From Saccharomycopsis malanga (Eukaryota; Ascomycota; Saccharomycetes; Ascoideales; Saccharomycopsidaceae), in the NCBI GenBank assembly GCA_004014935.1, contig CP025321.1, forward strand, positions 1,178,001 to 1,242,000: a DNA stretch of 64,000 nucleotides, given 5' to 3'. Of this stretch, positions 1 to 10,714 are shown piece by piece. The position numbers were made by a program, and so were the translations under genes. Below the pieces are notes generated by a model. It saw only the letters and a program-made list of their open reading frames with translations, did no database searches and was not told the origin of the DNA. Every line of letters starts with the position of its first letter. The stretch's first letter is position 1.

Positions 1-1
1 C

Positions 2-1993
2 CAAAATTCAAACAAAAAACAAATAACCGACCATGATTCCGATTACAAGTTGCATGTCGGTAATATTGTGCCTGCCAAAATCAAGTCTGTCCATGACAGT
101 TTTGTCATTGTGGAATTGGTTCAACGTAAAATCGGTTTCTGTTATTTCACAGACGCCTTAACCAACTACGATTCAACTTTGAAAGATGTCTACAAGGTGA
201 AAAATGTTGTCAATGCCAAGATTCTTTCTAAAGGTCACAAATTCATTGTTTCCCTAAGAAACAACTTTCCTCAAGTAACCGACAAACAAATCAGCTCTAT
301 CGAGGACATCAAACAAGGTGATGTCCTTCGCGGCTTGGTCAAAAACGTCAATGACAAAGGTGTCTATGTATCTCTCAATTCCGATTTGTTTGCTCTTGTC
401 AGAGTGGCTGATCTTTCCGACCAATACTTGAAAAACTGGAAAAACTACTTCAAACCAAACCAGGTCGTTAAAGGCAGAATCTTGTCTGTCAAAGGAGAAG
501 GCAGAATTTTGATGACTTTGAAACAGTCCCAATTAACAGGAAAATTGAGTTTGACCAAAAGTTTTGATGACTTAAACGTCAACGATGTTTTTGACGGCAC
601 TGTTAGATCCGTCACTGAATTTGGTGTTTTTGTCAATTTGGAAAACACTAATGGCATCTCTGGCTTGGCCCATAAAAGCCAGATTTCCGATGACGGCCCT
701 GTAGAGAACTTGAATGCTTTGTTTGGAGAAGGCGATAAGGTTAAAGTCAAGATTTTGGCTGTGGATCAAAAGAAAAAGCAATTATCGTTAGGAATGAAAG
801 CCTCCCTTTTCGAAGGTGACGTTGAAATGGAAGATTCCAATATTTCCGAAGCTTCAGAAGTTTCAGATGATGAAATGGATTCCTCTGCTTCTGACGAACA
901 ACTTGATGAAGCGTTTGCACACGTGGAAGACGACAGTGATGATGATGATGACGACGAAGATGAAAAGCCGCTCGATACTCTTCCTAGCCTCTCGTCCGGT
1001 CTTTCTGGTCTTTCTGGCCTTTCTGGCTTGAGTACCAATGGATTCGATTGGACTGCTAGCATATTAGACCAGGTTGACGACGTTGAAGAAGAAAACGATT
1101 ATGATACTCAAGTCAATGGAATAAGAACCAAAAGCAAGTCTAAAACAGGAAAAGCCATTGTTGAAGACAAAACTGCCGATTTGAACACCAGAGCTCCTCA
1201 ATCTGTCCAGGATTTCGAGCGCTTATTGATAGGTGAGCCTAATCTGTCTGTTCTTTGGATGAATTACATGTCTTTCCAATTGCAATTGAGTGAGATTGAA
1301 AGAGCACGCGAAATCGGCCAAAGAGCTTTGAAAACTATTAATTACCGTGAAGAACAAGAAAAATTGAACATCTGGATTGCTTTGTTAAACTTGGAAAATA
1401 CATTTGGTACTGAGGAAACTTTGCAAGAGACATTCAAAAAGGCTTGTCAATATATGGACTCTTTAGTCATTCATCAAAAGCTTGCTGGTATTTACATCTT
1501 GTCTGATAAGAAGGATGAAGCCGAACGTCTTTACCGCGTCATGACTAAGAAATTCAACTCTGAATTGGGCGTATGGATCAACTTTGCCAAGTTTTTGTTG
1601 GAAAATAAGAAAAACGAAGAGGCCCATGAACTTTTGGCTAAAGCTTTGCAAGTGTTACCTAAGACAGATCATGTGGAAGTGGTCCAGAAGTTTGGCCAAT
1701 TTGAATTCAAAATTGGTGATCCCGAACAAGGCAGATCATTGTTTGAAGGCTTAATCTCCGATAAACCAAAGAGAATTGATTTATGGAACGTCTACATTGA
1801 TCAGGAAATTAAACAAAATGAAAAACAAAAGGTAGAAGATTTGTTTGAACGTTTGTTCACCAAAAAATTGAGCAATAAACAGAAAAAGTTTTTCTTCACC
1901 AAATGGTTGCAGTTTGAAGAGGCCCAGAATGATGAAAAGGCTTGTGATTACGTGAAGGCCAAGGCCAGAGCTATTGCCGAGGGGGACAATTAA
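2..1993 (+). CDS. RRP5: rRNA processing protein Rrp5, C-terminal part (5' end outside window)
   Basis: The frame is open from the window's left edge to a stop at 1991-1993, so the gene starts upstream. Rrp5 is a nucleolar factor needed for both 18S and 5.8S rRNA maturation. At least three S1 RNA-binding repeats are visible (about residues 17-85, 95-175 and 185-255). They are followed by an acidic Asp/Glu linker, a short Gly-Leu-Ser repeat and a C-terminal block of HAT/TPR-like repeats containing WMNYMSFQLQLSEIERA and KRIDLWNVYIDQE, which match Rrp5 closely. A CTG codon at 1244-1246 lies in the segment PN-x-SVLWMNYM, where yeast and human Rrp5 both have serine. It is convergent with ATE1. Confidence 0.95.
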   Translation, partial: QNSNKKQITDHDSDYKLHVGNIVPAKIKSVHDSFVIVELVQRKIGFCYFTDALTNYDSTLKDVYKVKNVVNAKILSKGHKFIVSLRNNFPQVTDKQISSIEDIKQGDVLRGLVKNVNDKGVYVSLNSDLFALVRVADLSDQYLKNWKNYFKPNQVVKGRILSVKGEGRILMTLKQSQLTGKLSLTKSFDDLNVNDVFDGTVRSVTEFGVFVNLENTNGISGLAHKSQISDDGPVENLNALFGEGDKVKVKILAVDQKKKQLSLGMKASLFEGDVEMEDSNISEASEVSDDEMDSSASDEQLDEAFAHVEDDSDDDDDDEDEKPLDTLPSLSSGLSGLSGLSGLSTNGFDWTASILDQVDDVEEENDYDTQVNGIRTKSKSKTGKAIVEDKTADLNTRAPQSVQDFERLLIGEPNLSVLWMNYMSFQLQLSEIERAREIGQRALKTINYREEQEKLNIWIALLNLENTFGTEETLQETFKKACQYMDSLVIHQKLAGIYILSDKKDEAERLYRVMTKKFNSELGVWINFAKFLLENKKNEEAHELLAKALQVLPKTDHVEVVQKFGQFEFKIGDPEQGRSLFEGLISDKPKRIDLWNVYIDQEIKQNEKQKVEDLFERLFTKKLSNKQKKFFFTKWLQFEEAQNDEKACDYVKAKARAIAEGDN

Positions 1994-3086
1994 GATTGTT
2001 AGTCGAGATTAATATGGATGAAGTAAATTAACTCATTTTATAGAATGTTTTTCCGTCATATGTTTCGATATTTTTATTTTTTATTTTTGTTTTTGTATTT
2101 GTATTTATTATTACTTGTCATGTTGTTAATATAAACTTAGCATTTATGTTTTTTAAAGATACTAAAACCCCATTGGGTTTTGCCATTTCTCATTGGACAT
2201 GGCGCGTATACACGCAACTGCTCGAAATATAACTAGATAACATGGTTTATACAAAAATATTGATTATAACTGCCACTCCTATGGTAGATTCCATTATTTA
2301 AATAGAGACTATTAGGCATATGGGCGAGGGAAGGCCGACATTCTTTTCTCTCGAAACAAATGACACTGTCAATACTAATTACGTAGGCACTAAAGTAGGA
2401 AATAACATTTAAAAATAAAACAAAAAAAAAGACTGTAAATTAGAATAAACTATAGTTTAGTGTATGGTTGTACATTAAATTATAGCTTTTTCAAATTTTG
2501 TTATTACTACTGTTTTCCTAAGTTTATAGTTGCTGTTTTGCCAAAGACTCTTCATTATATACCATGTAATAATCACAGAAACGTCTATAAGTCAAGTTCT
2601 GGCTAAGTTTTAAGTGAGATCTAATATTTACCTTGTTATCTGAGACTCGGCTATTGTTATGATAATGAATTGTCAATGGCTACTTTAACTTGATTCTTAC
2701 TTTCCAATAGATGCGCCGCCTTCTTGATCTACCTAACAAGTCTATCCACGTACTACTTCTAACAGTTTTCCATCTTAAAGTTGTATATTTGCCTCCTTAT
2801 CGTGTATTTAGTTGATTGACCTAGTAGCAGAGAAGCATGTTCTTCAAAAAATTACACACCATATATTAAAACTTGAAATAAAGAAGATTTCATGACTATC
2901 GTTTGATCCAGTGGAATAAATTTGCAATTAGGATTGAATATGAATAAAAAAGACAAAAAGGGAAAGAAAAATACAAGTGTAAAAACTGGGTACAGGACAT
3001 TCATAGTACGCTATTGAGGTATAAAATTCATTGGTTTATTCATTCTCTCTCAAGTTGTTGCACAGTCTGAGGATTCTAATCTAAAT
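1994..3086. other. Intergenic region between convergent RRP5 and ATE1
   Basis: This is AT-rich sequence with T-rich stretches after RRP5 (about 2065-2110) that would suit 3'-end formation. I see no open frame, tRNA or repeat-family copy worth calling. Confidence 0.5.
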
Positions 3087-4643
3087 TCAATCGGTTAAAT
3101 CAGGGCTTTCCATATAATCATCCATGAAAACAGCAGATTTTTTATGTATTTCGGGCCCAAAAAGGCGCAACAAGTTGAAGGAAGAGATTTTGGCATTACT
3201 TTTCCAATACAGGGCTGGAACTTGGCCAAGCACGCCGTTTAAACTAGTAAATAGCAACAGATGGGTGAGTTTGACAGACTTTTCTTCACACAACAACTCT
3301 TCTGTCTTCCATAATGGCAAAGCGCCTAAAAGCACTGGCGGCAACAGCATACGAGGAAGCATCAAATCAGTTTGTTTTCCTGTAAACTGATTTTCTCTAG
3401 TTGAAAATACAGTACGCGAATCTGATTCCTTACAAAGTGAACTATGAAACCATTCTGTGTGTGCAGAAACTGAGCCAAGAAGCAATTCTTGCAATTTGCG
3501 AAAGTTTGGCATTGGTGATTTGTGAAGATCTCCGTCTCTTCCATACAACAGTTGCGCTATATTGACAAGTTTATTATTAGGTTGGACGAGCCAAGTAGAT
3601 GGGTACAAGTCGTTAGTTTCAGCCACTAATTCTCTTTCAAAGACCTCTTTAGAAGCACATTCATATCTTTCCTGCAATACAAAAGGTTTTCCATCTACTA
3701 GAAGATTGTTTTTCTCCAAATAATCAAGACTGACAAACTTGTGATTGATAAGATCCAAGAGTTCCCCGCCAAACTTCTTTTTATAACTCATTTTGGGACA
3801 GTTTGGTATGTAGTATCCCAAGTAATAATGTGCTCTGCCCAACCTGTGAGTGAGAATCATGTCTTTCAACGCAGAAAAGTTCCCCAAGCCAAGATGATGG
3901 TAATCGGGATCCCAGATAAAATACACAGAAGATACAGAACGCGGCAAAATATCCATTACAGATACAGCAACCAACTTGCCATCTATGTAATAACATTCAT
4001 GAAAAGCGCCGGTGACTTTGAATGGCTCGCTACGGTCTAAATACCAGTCATTCAACATTTTCACATCTTCGGCGCCGTCATTCTGCTGGAAAAACGGGTT
4101 TCGGCACAAGAACCGAGTAAAAGACGATTCATTGAGGTCCTCAGGCTTGTCTTTATGGACCTGAATCTGGTACTTTTTATACAACTCAAACTTGTCTTCC
4201 GAAAACGCTGCTACTTCAAACTCTGTTCGAAAGCTTTTACCGCCATGCTTATGTATATTCACTATTGACTGTTCTAAATCAAAGCTATTCTTGCCATTTT
4301 TCAAATCAGCACCCACATACTTGGCAACCTTGTTGATACAGTGCTTCTGATCCTTGTTGGGTTTGAAATGCGTTTTCTCAGACGCCAGATAGTAACTGGT
4401 ACGGATGGTATAAATCTGACAACAATTCCGTAGAAGATCATTCCGATACAAGAATTTCCCCGACCGCCGGAACCCTCTATTCTCTAGCGCTTCATAAATA
4501 TCTGGAGTACAGACCTCCATTTGCAACCCTATGGTGGACGATGGAACTATACGCAAATCATCAGGCTTGTCTTCAAGACCACAATACCCACAATGCCAGT
4601 CCTGGTAATATACAGCTGGATAACAGAGCAACTCTATTGACAT
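3087..4643 (-). CDS. ATE1: Arginyl-tRNA--protein transferase
   Basis: Ate1 transfers arginine from Arg-tRNA to N-terminal Asp/Glu of proteins in the Arg/N-degron pathway. The 518-residue product has the family's N-terminal CGYC metal-binding motif (residues about 19-22), the DIYEALENRGFRRSGKFLYR block, the paired cysteines before QIYTIRTSYY, and the C-terminal GNAT-like core around SVSSVYFIWDPDYHHLGLG and YYIPNCPKMSYK. The ATG at 4641-4643 gives a length close to the S. cerevisiae protein (about 503). The four CTG codons I find all lie in the poorly conserved C-terminal third. Confidence 0.95.
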   Translation of the reverse strand: MSIELLCYPAVYYQDWHCGYCGLEDKPDDLRIVPSSTIGLQMEVCTPDIYEALENRGFRRSGKFLYRNDLLRNCCQIYTIRTSYYLASEKTHFKPNKDQKHCINKVAKYVGADLKNGKNSFDLEQSIVNIHKHGGKSFRTEFEVAAFSEDKFELYKKYQIQVHKDKPEDLNESSFTRFLCRNPFFQQNDGAEDVKMLNDWYLDRSEPFKVTGAFHECYYIDGKLVAVSVMDILPRSVSSVYFIWDPDYHHLGLGNFSALKDMILTHRLGRAHYYLGYYIPNCPKMSYKKKFGGELLDLINHKFVSLDYLEKNNLLVDGKPFVLQERYECASKEVFERELVAETNDLYPSTWLVQPNNKLVNIAQLLYGRDGDLHKSPMPNFRKLQELLLGSVSAHTEWFHSSLCKESDSRTVFSTRENQFTGKQTDLMLPRMLLPPVLLGALPLWKTEELLCEEKSVKLTHLLLFTSLNGVLGQVPALYWKSNAKISSFNLLRLFGPEIHKKSAVFMDDYMESPDLTD

Positions 4644-4962
4644 CCTAAATGGTATCGATAGTCCGTATCATCTAATTATGCATACTACATGTATATTATG
4701 CATAATATCATACCAATATTTCTGACATCCCCTACAGACCCCATATGATTGATGCGTTTGATTGCATATTTATGCATGTAGATGCATCTCATGGAGGTGT
4801 ATATTGACGTATTTTGTTATTTTCAGTGTGTATTATTATATTCTCCTTGCCATCTTCTAATGGCATTCTTATAATTTATAGTAATATCTTATATTTCGAG
4901 CCCAGTACATATCAGTTCGTATTTACGCACTAAAAAATTAATAATAATTGACAAGCCCAATA
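4644..4962. other. Spacer between ATE1 and PRD1 with an F1 3'-end fragment
   Basis: This AT-rich spacer holds one truncated F1 repeat at about 4878-4930 (minus), reading CTTATATTTCGAGCCCAGTA and continuing to the GTATxTACGC motif. No gene is visible. Confidence 0.6.
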
Positions 4963-6987
4963 CTACAATCTTGCCTTATCGACGCCAATATCAGTCAAAA
5001 ATGCATCAGAGTTAGGCTCGCGACCCAAAAGTTCTTTTAGCATATCCAATTCGTCTTTTGTGCCTCCTCTTTTTAAAACCGTATCTCTGTAGCGTTTGCC
5101 GTTTGTTTTGTTGAAAGGATCTGCTTTGAAAAGCGAATAGTAGATATCAACAGCAAAGACTCGGGAATACATATAACCGTAATAGCCAGCGGCATAACCG
5201 CCTATCATATGGCCAAACGTAGCGTATCCTTTGGTGATTTCGCCGTCTGTACCCATCAAGCCAACCTTTTGTCTCAACTCGTTCCAAGCCTGATCGATGT
5301 CTACATTTCCATCTTTTGAATTGTGGAGAGCCATATCGAACAATCCCAAGTGAAGTTGCCTTAAAAGCAAGAGGCCGCTGTCGACCGACTTGGAGTTTGC
5401 CAAGGCATTGATTAAATCATCAGGCAATGGTTCTCCAGTGATATAATGAGAAGACAATTTCTTCAATTCGGGCGCCGACCAAACCCAGAATTCAAGCATT
5501 TGCGAGGGACATTCTACGAAATCACGGGCTACCAAGGTACCATGGAACTTGCTATATTTGACATCAGATACTATGGAATGGATTCCGTGGCCCAATTCGT
5601 GGAAGAATGTTTTCACTTCGCTGTGTTTTAACAATGCTGGTTTCCCTTCTTGAGGTTTTGAGAAGTTACAGACCAAAGCATTGACTGGTCGTACTTTGGT
5701 GTCATTCGTTTCATCGTAATAGCCGGCTCTCAATGTAAAACAAGCAGCATGTCCATATTTGCCATCTCTTGGATGCAAATCAAAATAGATATGGCCCAAG
5801 AAGATTGGGTTGTCAACGTCATCCATGTTCCAAATAGAAAACTGTTTAACATCTTCGTGCCAAACTTGTTTGTTTTCAATTTGCTCTACAAACTTTAGCA
5901 GAAACAAGGTTTCATAGAACCCAAGCATATTTGCAATGGTGGATTTCAACGGAAAGTATTCTGCAATTTTCTGTTCATCGACTTTATACTGGGTTTTCAA
6001 CAACATGTTGTGGTAATACTGGAAATCCCACAAATACAATGTGTTTGCCTCTGTTGTAGTGACATCTAAGCCTTGCTCCTTATAATCATTGATTTTGAAT
6101 GATTTCAAGACCTGAGCCTCGGCAAGTCCCTTTGGCTTCAACTTGGACCACAAGTCATTCTCAAAGGCTAAGACGGTCGCTGAATTTTTAGCCATTCTTT
6201 CTTCCAATGCATAATCGGCAAAAGTGGAATATCCCAAGACATGGGCCAACTCTGCTCTTTTCACCACAGTCTGTTTCAAAATGTCAATGTTTTGAGACAC
6301 TTTGTTTTGGTTTCCAAGAAACGCAGTCTTTCTGGTGGTAGACTTGGTGGCATATTTGATCACAGGAAGAATATCAGGATATTTGTATGTGACTTTGAAT
6401 TTACCGTCAACTTTGGCAAATTGCGCCATGACGTTCTCCGGAACGCCTTGCAATTCCTCTTCTGTGAATAGCAAATGCTCGGTTTGCTCATTCACATTCT
6501 TGGTGTAATCATTAGCTAATGAAGCCAATTCTTTGGAAAGCTGCTCGTTCTTTTTCCGTTTCTCAGTAGGCAAATCCAAACCTTGACGTTTGTATATCCT
6601 GTACTTTTTGTCAATATATCTCGCCAACTCTGGCTCCAAATCAACATCTTTGTTGGCCTCATAAACTTGTTTGAATTTGAGGAAAATGTCCTCTCTGTAC
6701 TCTGATTCAATGTAATAATCGTCAATTCTTCTCAGACAGTCAGAAGATGCTGTTCGAATAGCCGCATCTGGCGATACCTGCTTGTAAAACTGTAAGCATC
6801 TCACAAGGTTTGAGTTTTCACTACTCCTAGCGATCCATGGTTTGAGGAAATTGTCTATTGTTGGTTTTTCCACCAACGCAAGCCAATCGTCAAATTCCTT
6901 GGCCTCTTTGATGAATTTGTCAGTTACCTTAACTAAATCCTCAGGACTATCGTCCCATCTTGGCGGCTTTTGCGTGAATTCAAACAT
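4963..6987 (-). CDS. PRD1: Saccharolysin-type zinc oligopeptidase (M3 family)
   Basis: This thimet-oligopeptidase-family metallopeptidase cleaves short peptides in the cytosol and intermembrane space. The 674-residue product carries the zinc motif HExxH in FFHELGHGIHS (about residue 465). It also has the M3 landmarks WHEDVKQFSIW, YFDLHPRDGKYGHAA, DFVECPSQMLEFW and the C-terminal AGYYGYMYSRVFAVD. Length is close to S. cerevisiae Prd1 (712). The start is the ATG at 6985-6987. Only two CTG codons were found by eye in the frame, at positions where thimet oligopeptidases have an acidic residue and a glycine. Confidence 0.95.
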   Translation of the reverse strand: MFEFTQKPPRWDDSPEDLVKVTDKFIKEAKEFDDWLALVEKPTIDNFLKPWIARSSENSNLVRCLQFYKQVSPDAAIRTASSDCLRRIDDYYIESEYREDIFLKFKQVYEANKDVDLEPELARYIDKKYRIYKRQGLDLPTEKRKKNEQLSKELASLANDYTKNVNEQTEHLLFTEEELQGVPENVMAQFAKVDGKFKVTYKYPDILPVIKYATKSTTRKTAFLGNQNKVSQNIDILKQTVVKRAELAHVLGYSTFADYALEERMAKNSATVLAFENDLWSKLKPKGLAEAQVLKSFKINDYKEQGLDVTTTEANTLYLWDFQYYHNMLLKTQYKVDEQKIAEYFPLKSTIANMLGFYETLFLLKFVEQIENKQVWHEDVKQFSIWNMDDVDNPIFLGHIYFDLHPRDGKYGHAACFTLRAGYYDETNDTKVRPVNALVCNFSKPQEGKPALLKHSEVKTFFHELGHGIHSIVSDVKYSKFHGTLVARDFVECPSQMLEFWVWSAPELKKLSSHYITGEPLPDDLINALANSKSVDSGLLLLRQLHLGLFDMALHNSKDGNVDIDQAWNELRQKVGLMGTDGEITKGYATFGHMIGGYAAGYYGYMYSRVFAVDIYYSLFKADPFNKTNGKRYRDTVLKRGGTKDELDMLKELLGREPNSDAFLTDIGVDKARL

Positions 6988-7277
6988 TCCACTTGTCCTT
7001 GTCGATATCTGGTGACTTTTTCCTGTTCAAGAGGCGCCCTTCTATTATATCCATACGTAAACTAAAAAGATAGAAACGGACAATCTGCCCAAAGTGGTAA
7101 TTCGACAAAATGCCAATCCAATCTGTATAAAAGCACCAAAAATAAGCGCGTACAATAATTACGCTGATACGTGCCATTGAATATTTACACATATATTTGC
7201 AAACATGTCATCCTGAACCATTAAAAATATACAACAAAATAAATTTTTTGAAAATTATATACCCAAAATACATCTTT

Positions 7278-7608
7278 TCATACATCTAGACTACTAACAA
7301 GCGATATATTGTCTCCTTTCAATAATAATCTTCCCAACTTTTTCCGGTTATTGCTCTTCAAATCAATCTCTAGCGCATCCCCAACCACAACGTTCATGAA
7401 CTCGTCAAACCCACAGATTTTCCCTTGGATTTTGGAGCCATTCTGCTCGTAAAGCCATATTTCTACCGTCGATTGTTGTTGGAAAAATTTGAACAAAAGA
7501 TTCACCGGCGGTACCATCTACATTATTAGTATATTCTTAACTCTCCATCAATTATTCTCCACCCTCAAGTCAAATACTTACCACCTTCTGCTGTCTTGCG
7601 GATGACAT
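7278..7608 (-). CDS. SME1: Spliceosomal Sm protein E, one intron
   Basis: SmE is a core subunit of the heptameric Sm ring on U1, U2, U4 and U5 snRNPs. Exon 2 (7278-7517) encodes the Sm1 and Sm2 motifs (VEIWLYEQNGSKIQGKICGF; GRLLLKGDNISLV). Reading from its internal ATG would lose the N-terminus, but exon 1 at 7582-7608 adds MSSARQQKV in frame. The 64-nt intron 7518-7581 has GTAAGT at the donor, a TACTAAT branch motif and a TAG acceptor. The spliced product is 88 residues, as expected for SmE. Confidence 0.92.
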
Positions 7609-8261
7609 ATTTGTTCTTTGTTCTTTGTTCTATAACTGCTTGTTTCCCTATCCTCCTTAATATTCTTGATATCATCATCAATTTTTCATAGTGTGAATAT
7701 TTTCCATGCGCGTTCTCAACATGTACTCAACTTTTACCCGACACAGCACCTTGTCATCCTATACAACCTTTACCCACGCTTTGGCATAGACTGTTCAGTT
7801 GGAAATGGCCATTGTTCTTCGTAGTTGTAAAGATGGATATTTTATTTTGCTTGTAACAGCTTCTGAGCGTCCAGTTGTCAAGTTACAATCCAAAATAATG
7901 AGATACTGGTTGGTCTGACAAAGTAAATCAACGCAATACTTTTGACAGCTATACATAAATAGATACTGAGCAATATTATTAGTAAAAATCTTATATTTCG
8001 AGCCCAGTACATATCGGTTTCGTATATACGTTTAAAGGGACTTGGTGAAGCCCAACCATGTCCTGTTGATCATCATCTTCTCACTCGTGTTCCTGCTAGG
8101 CCTTTTTTCTCTTCTCCAAGAGCACTAAAATATTTGAAAGTAGCATTTTGAGCTTTACCACAACCCAAATTAGAAAATCATGTACTTGCATAACTAATAG
8201 TTACCTTAATCAAAAGTAGTTTATTGTAATTGGGGCAAAGTGTTTAAATTGACAAAAAAAA
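7609..8261. other. SME1 upstream region and an F1 repeat
   Basis: The SME1 5' region is followed by an F1 repeat on the minus strand at about 7980-8128. That copy includes the CTTATATTTCGAGCCCAGTA end, the GGGACTTGGTGAAGCCC block and the TTTTTTCTCTTCTCCAAGAG head remnant. No protein gene is visible. Confidence 0.6.
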
Positions 8262-8335
8262 CGACCTCGGTGAGGGTCGAACTCACGATCTTGCGATTAA
8301 CAGTCGCACGCCTTAGCCAACTTGGCCACGAAGTC
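8262..8335 (-). tRNA. tRNA-Asn (GUU)
   Basis: The reverse strand folds as a cloverleaf: acceptor GACTTCG pairs with CGAGGTC, the D arm contains GGCCAAGTTGG, the anticodon arm reads GACTGTTAATC with anticodon GTT, and the T arm contains GTTCGACCC. It is nearly identical to S. cerevisiae tRNA-Asn. There is no intron. A T run lies immediately downstream on the minus strand (complement of the A run at 8253-8261), which suits Pol III termination. Confidence 0.97.
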
Positions 8336-8514
8336 ACTTTCTGCTTATCTTTTTTCACTCAACTATAGGCCATCCCAAATACAGGCTATTCACATGAAAC
8401 TCGCACTCATCCTTCCATAAACGGCAATCCATGAATGGCATCATCTATAGTACTGCTCCTCCCTTCGAGTAGAAGGTTATAAACCATCAACAGATCAGAT
8501 TTTCTTTGGCGTGT

Positions 8515-10161
8515 ATGATGCCGTTATTTTCCGGTGACAAGAACAAGTACAAGCCTCTCACTGTGGATGAGAACACGCCGGAAACGGCAACGTTGGCTGG
8601 TATTGATGCTAACGATTTGCAAACCAATGCATTGATAAGCCATGAGGATAACGCTAACAGTGTGCTCACGGAAACAACAGCGGTTTATAGGGACCTTGAC
8701 TCTATTGAGGAGACAAAACTAGGAGTATTTTCGATTCTTGTAGTGTGCGCTTCTGCAGTGGGAGGGATCCTTTTTGGGTTTGACACAGCGATCATTTCAA
8801 GTTGTCTATTGTTCATCAAAGAGGACTTGGGTCATTCGTTGAGCTCATTGGAGAAGGAGGTGATTACTTCGGTAACATCAATGACAGCTCTAGTGGGTTC
8901 AATAGCAGCTGGGTATCTTGCTGATATCTTGGGAAGAAGAAATGTATTGGCAATCTGTTGCGTCGTATTTATTGTGTCCAGTTTGGAGATGGGATTAGCC
9001 CATTCTGTAGTTGCACTAGTTGTAGGCCGTGCAGTTGTAGGGGTGGCTGTAGGTGGTGCTAGTATGGTTGTGCCTGTCTTTATTTCCGAGGTTGCTCCTT
9101 CAAATATACGAGGAAGATTATTGGCAGTGAATTCCATGTCCACCACTGGCGGCCAGCTTGTGGCCTATCTAGTTGCAAATGCCTTGAAGAACACGCAAAA
9201 CAATTGGCGAATCTCTTTCTTGTTGAGTGGCGTGCCTCCAGTACTCTTTCTATTGGTGGTAAAATTTATCCCAGAATCTCCTCGTTTCAGTGTTATCAAA
9301 AACAGATTGGACGATGCGGAGCTTTCTTTGAGCAAGATATATCCATATGCTGAGCCACAGCAGGTTCGGGACAAAATTGCGTTGATCCAAACAGATATAA
9401 ACAATTCTATTCAGTTGTATGATAAACCATTCTGGGAAGTCATCAGGAGCAAGAAAAGCACACAGAACGCCTTACTTGTTGGCTCGATTCTCATGGCTAT
9501 TCAGCAATGTGTAGGTTTCAATGCCTTCATGTATTACTCCGCGACAATATTCAAAAACTTGGGTTTTGAAGACCCTATATTTGCATCCATATCAATTGCT
9601 TTGACAAACTTCCTTTTCAGTTTAGCTCCCTTCTTTTTGTTAGATAGAATAGGTAGAAGAAACACTCTATTGCGAACCGTGTGGATCCTCGGAGTTGCTC
9701 TCATCATAGCGGCGGCAATCTCTGCTTTTTCTGACGACTTTACCTCTCCAGACAGTGGTGTTTCGTTAGCTAACATCCTAACACTACTATCTATCATTGT
9801 ATATGTAGCTGGGTACGCCTCTGGGCTAGGTACGGTTCCTTGGTCGTCCGTCGAACTTTTACCTTTGGAGGCCCGTGCAATTGGAGGCACAATCATCACT
9901 TGTTGTAACTGGCTTACTAACTCGGTGATATCGCTTTCATACTTGACTCTTTTGGACCGTTTTTCCACAACCTTCACTTTTGGCTTTTTCAGCATAATAT
10001 GTATAGTGAGTTGGGTTTGGATATACAAGTTTTATCCAGACGTTAATGGAATACCTTTGGAAGAAATAAGCAAGATTTTCGAACATGGTGTTGATCTCAA
10101 ACTTGCTGATGAATTGAGACAAAAATCCAAAGCCATCAGAGTTTCTTCTTTTGGCGTATAA
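8515..10161 (+). CDS. MFS sugar/inositol transporter (ITR-like)
   Basis: This is a major facilitator superfamily sugar porter with about 12 membrane helices. Visible motifs are GGILFGFDTAIISS in TM1, LADILGRRN in the TM2-3 loop, GRAVVGVAVGGASMVVPVFISE in TM4-5, PESPRF before the central loop, and LDRIGRRNTLL in the second half. The FGFDTAIIS, EKEVITS and IRGRLLAVNSM blocks resemble myo-inositol transporters (ITR1/ITR2) more than hexose transporters, but the substrate cannot be fixed from sequence. Two adjacent ATGs lie at 8515 and 8518. I find no CTG codon in the part scanned despite abundant leucine. Confidence 0.88.
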   Translation: MMPLFSGDKNKYKPLTVDENTPETATLAGIDANDLQTNALISHEDNANSVLTETTAVYRDLDSIEETKLGVFSILVVCASAVGGILFGFDTAIISSCLLFIKEDLGHSLSSLEKEVITSVTSMTALVGSIAAGYLADILGRRNVLAICCVVFIVSSLEMGLAHSVVALVVGRAVVGVAVGGASMVVPVFISEVAPSNIRGRLLAVNSMSTTGGQLVAYLVANALKNTQNNWRISFLLSGVPPVLFLLVVKFIPESPRFSVIKNRLDDAELSLSKIYPYAEPQQVRDKIALIQTDINNSIQLYDKPFWEVIRSKKSTQNALLVGSILMAIQQCVGFNAFMYYSATIFKNLGFEDPIFASISIALTNFLFSLAPFFLLDRIGRRNTLLRTVWILGVALIIAAAISAFSDDFTSPDSGVSLANILTLLSIIVYVAGYASGLGTVPWSSVELLPLEARAIGGTIITCCNWLTNSVISLSYLTLLDRFSTTFTFGFFSIICIVSWVWIYKFYPDVNGIPLEEISKIFEHGVDLKLADELRQKSKAIRVSSFGV

Positions 10162-10714
10162 ACTTGACGGCGGTTTTTCATACTACAGACTTTTGTTTTC
10201 TTCAACTTATCAAAGACTTTTCATTTTAACTTATCGCAGGCTTTTCCTTTTTGGCTTATCACAGGCTTCCTTCCTCAATTATATCACAACTTTCAGTTCG
10301 ACTGTATTTTATGTTTTATGTATTTTATGTTCATCTTTTTTATCAAGAAGTATTGGCTATGTATGAGGTTCTGAAGGACGTTCTGATGATTAATAAATAC
10401 GACAATTCGAACGGCCATTTGAAATGTTAATCTTCCTTAAATCAAACCGCTGCACTGTACTATTGTAGGCCCCGTAATAATTAGCCATAGCATTCGATGT
10501 CCCTCCCAAATAAGCCCAGCAGATAATTATACCTGATAGTATGGATATACAACTTCTAAATATACAATGTTCATTAGATAAAAGCATATATTCATGCATG
10601 TTGGGAGTTGTCCAACACAAATGCGTGTAACAACTATCCTATCATATATATGGAATATACTACAGAATCTGGTAAACATAATTGGTCAAGAAAACTAGTT
10701 CGCAGACATTCGAG
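10162..10714. other. Spacer with a short imperfect tandem repeat
   Basis: Downstream of the transporter, 10175-10275 holds about three imperfect copies of a pyrimidine-rich unit of roughly 27 bp containing AACTTATC and AGACTTTTC or AGGCTTTTC. The rest is AT-rich sequence before the peroxidase-like gene, and no gene is seen. Confidence 0.45.

Noticed and set aside
7515-7517. Internal ATG as the SME1 start
   Set aside because: SmE proteins have about ten residues before MVPP, and an upstream exon with perfect splice signals supplies them.
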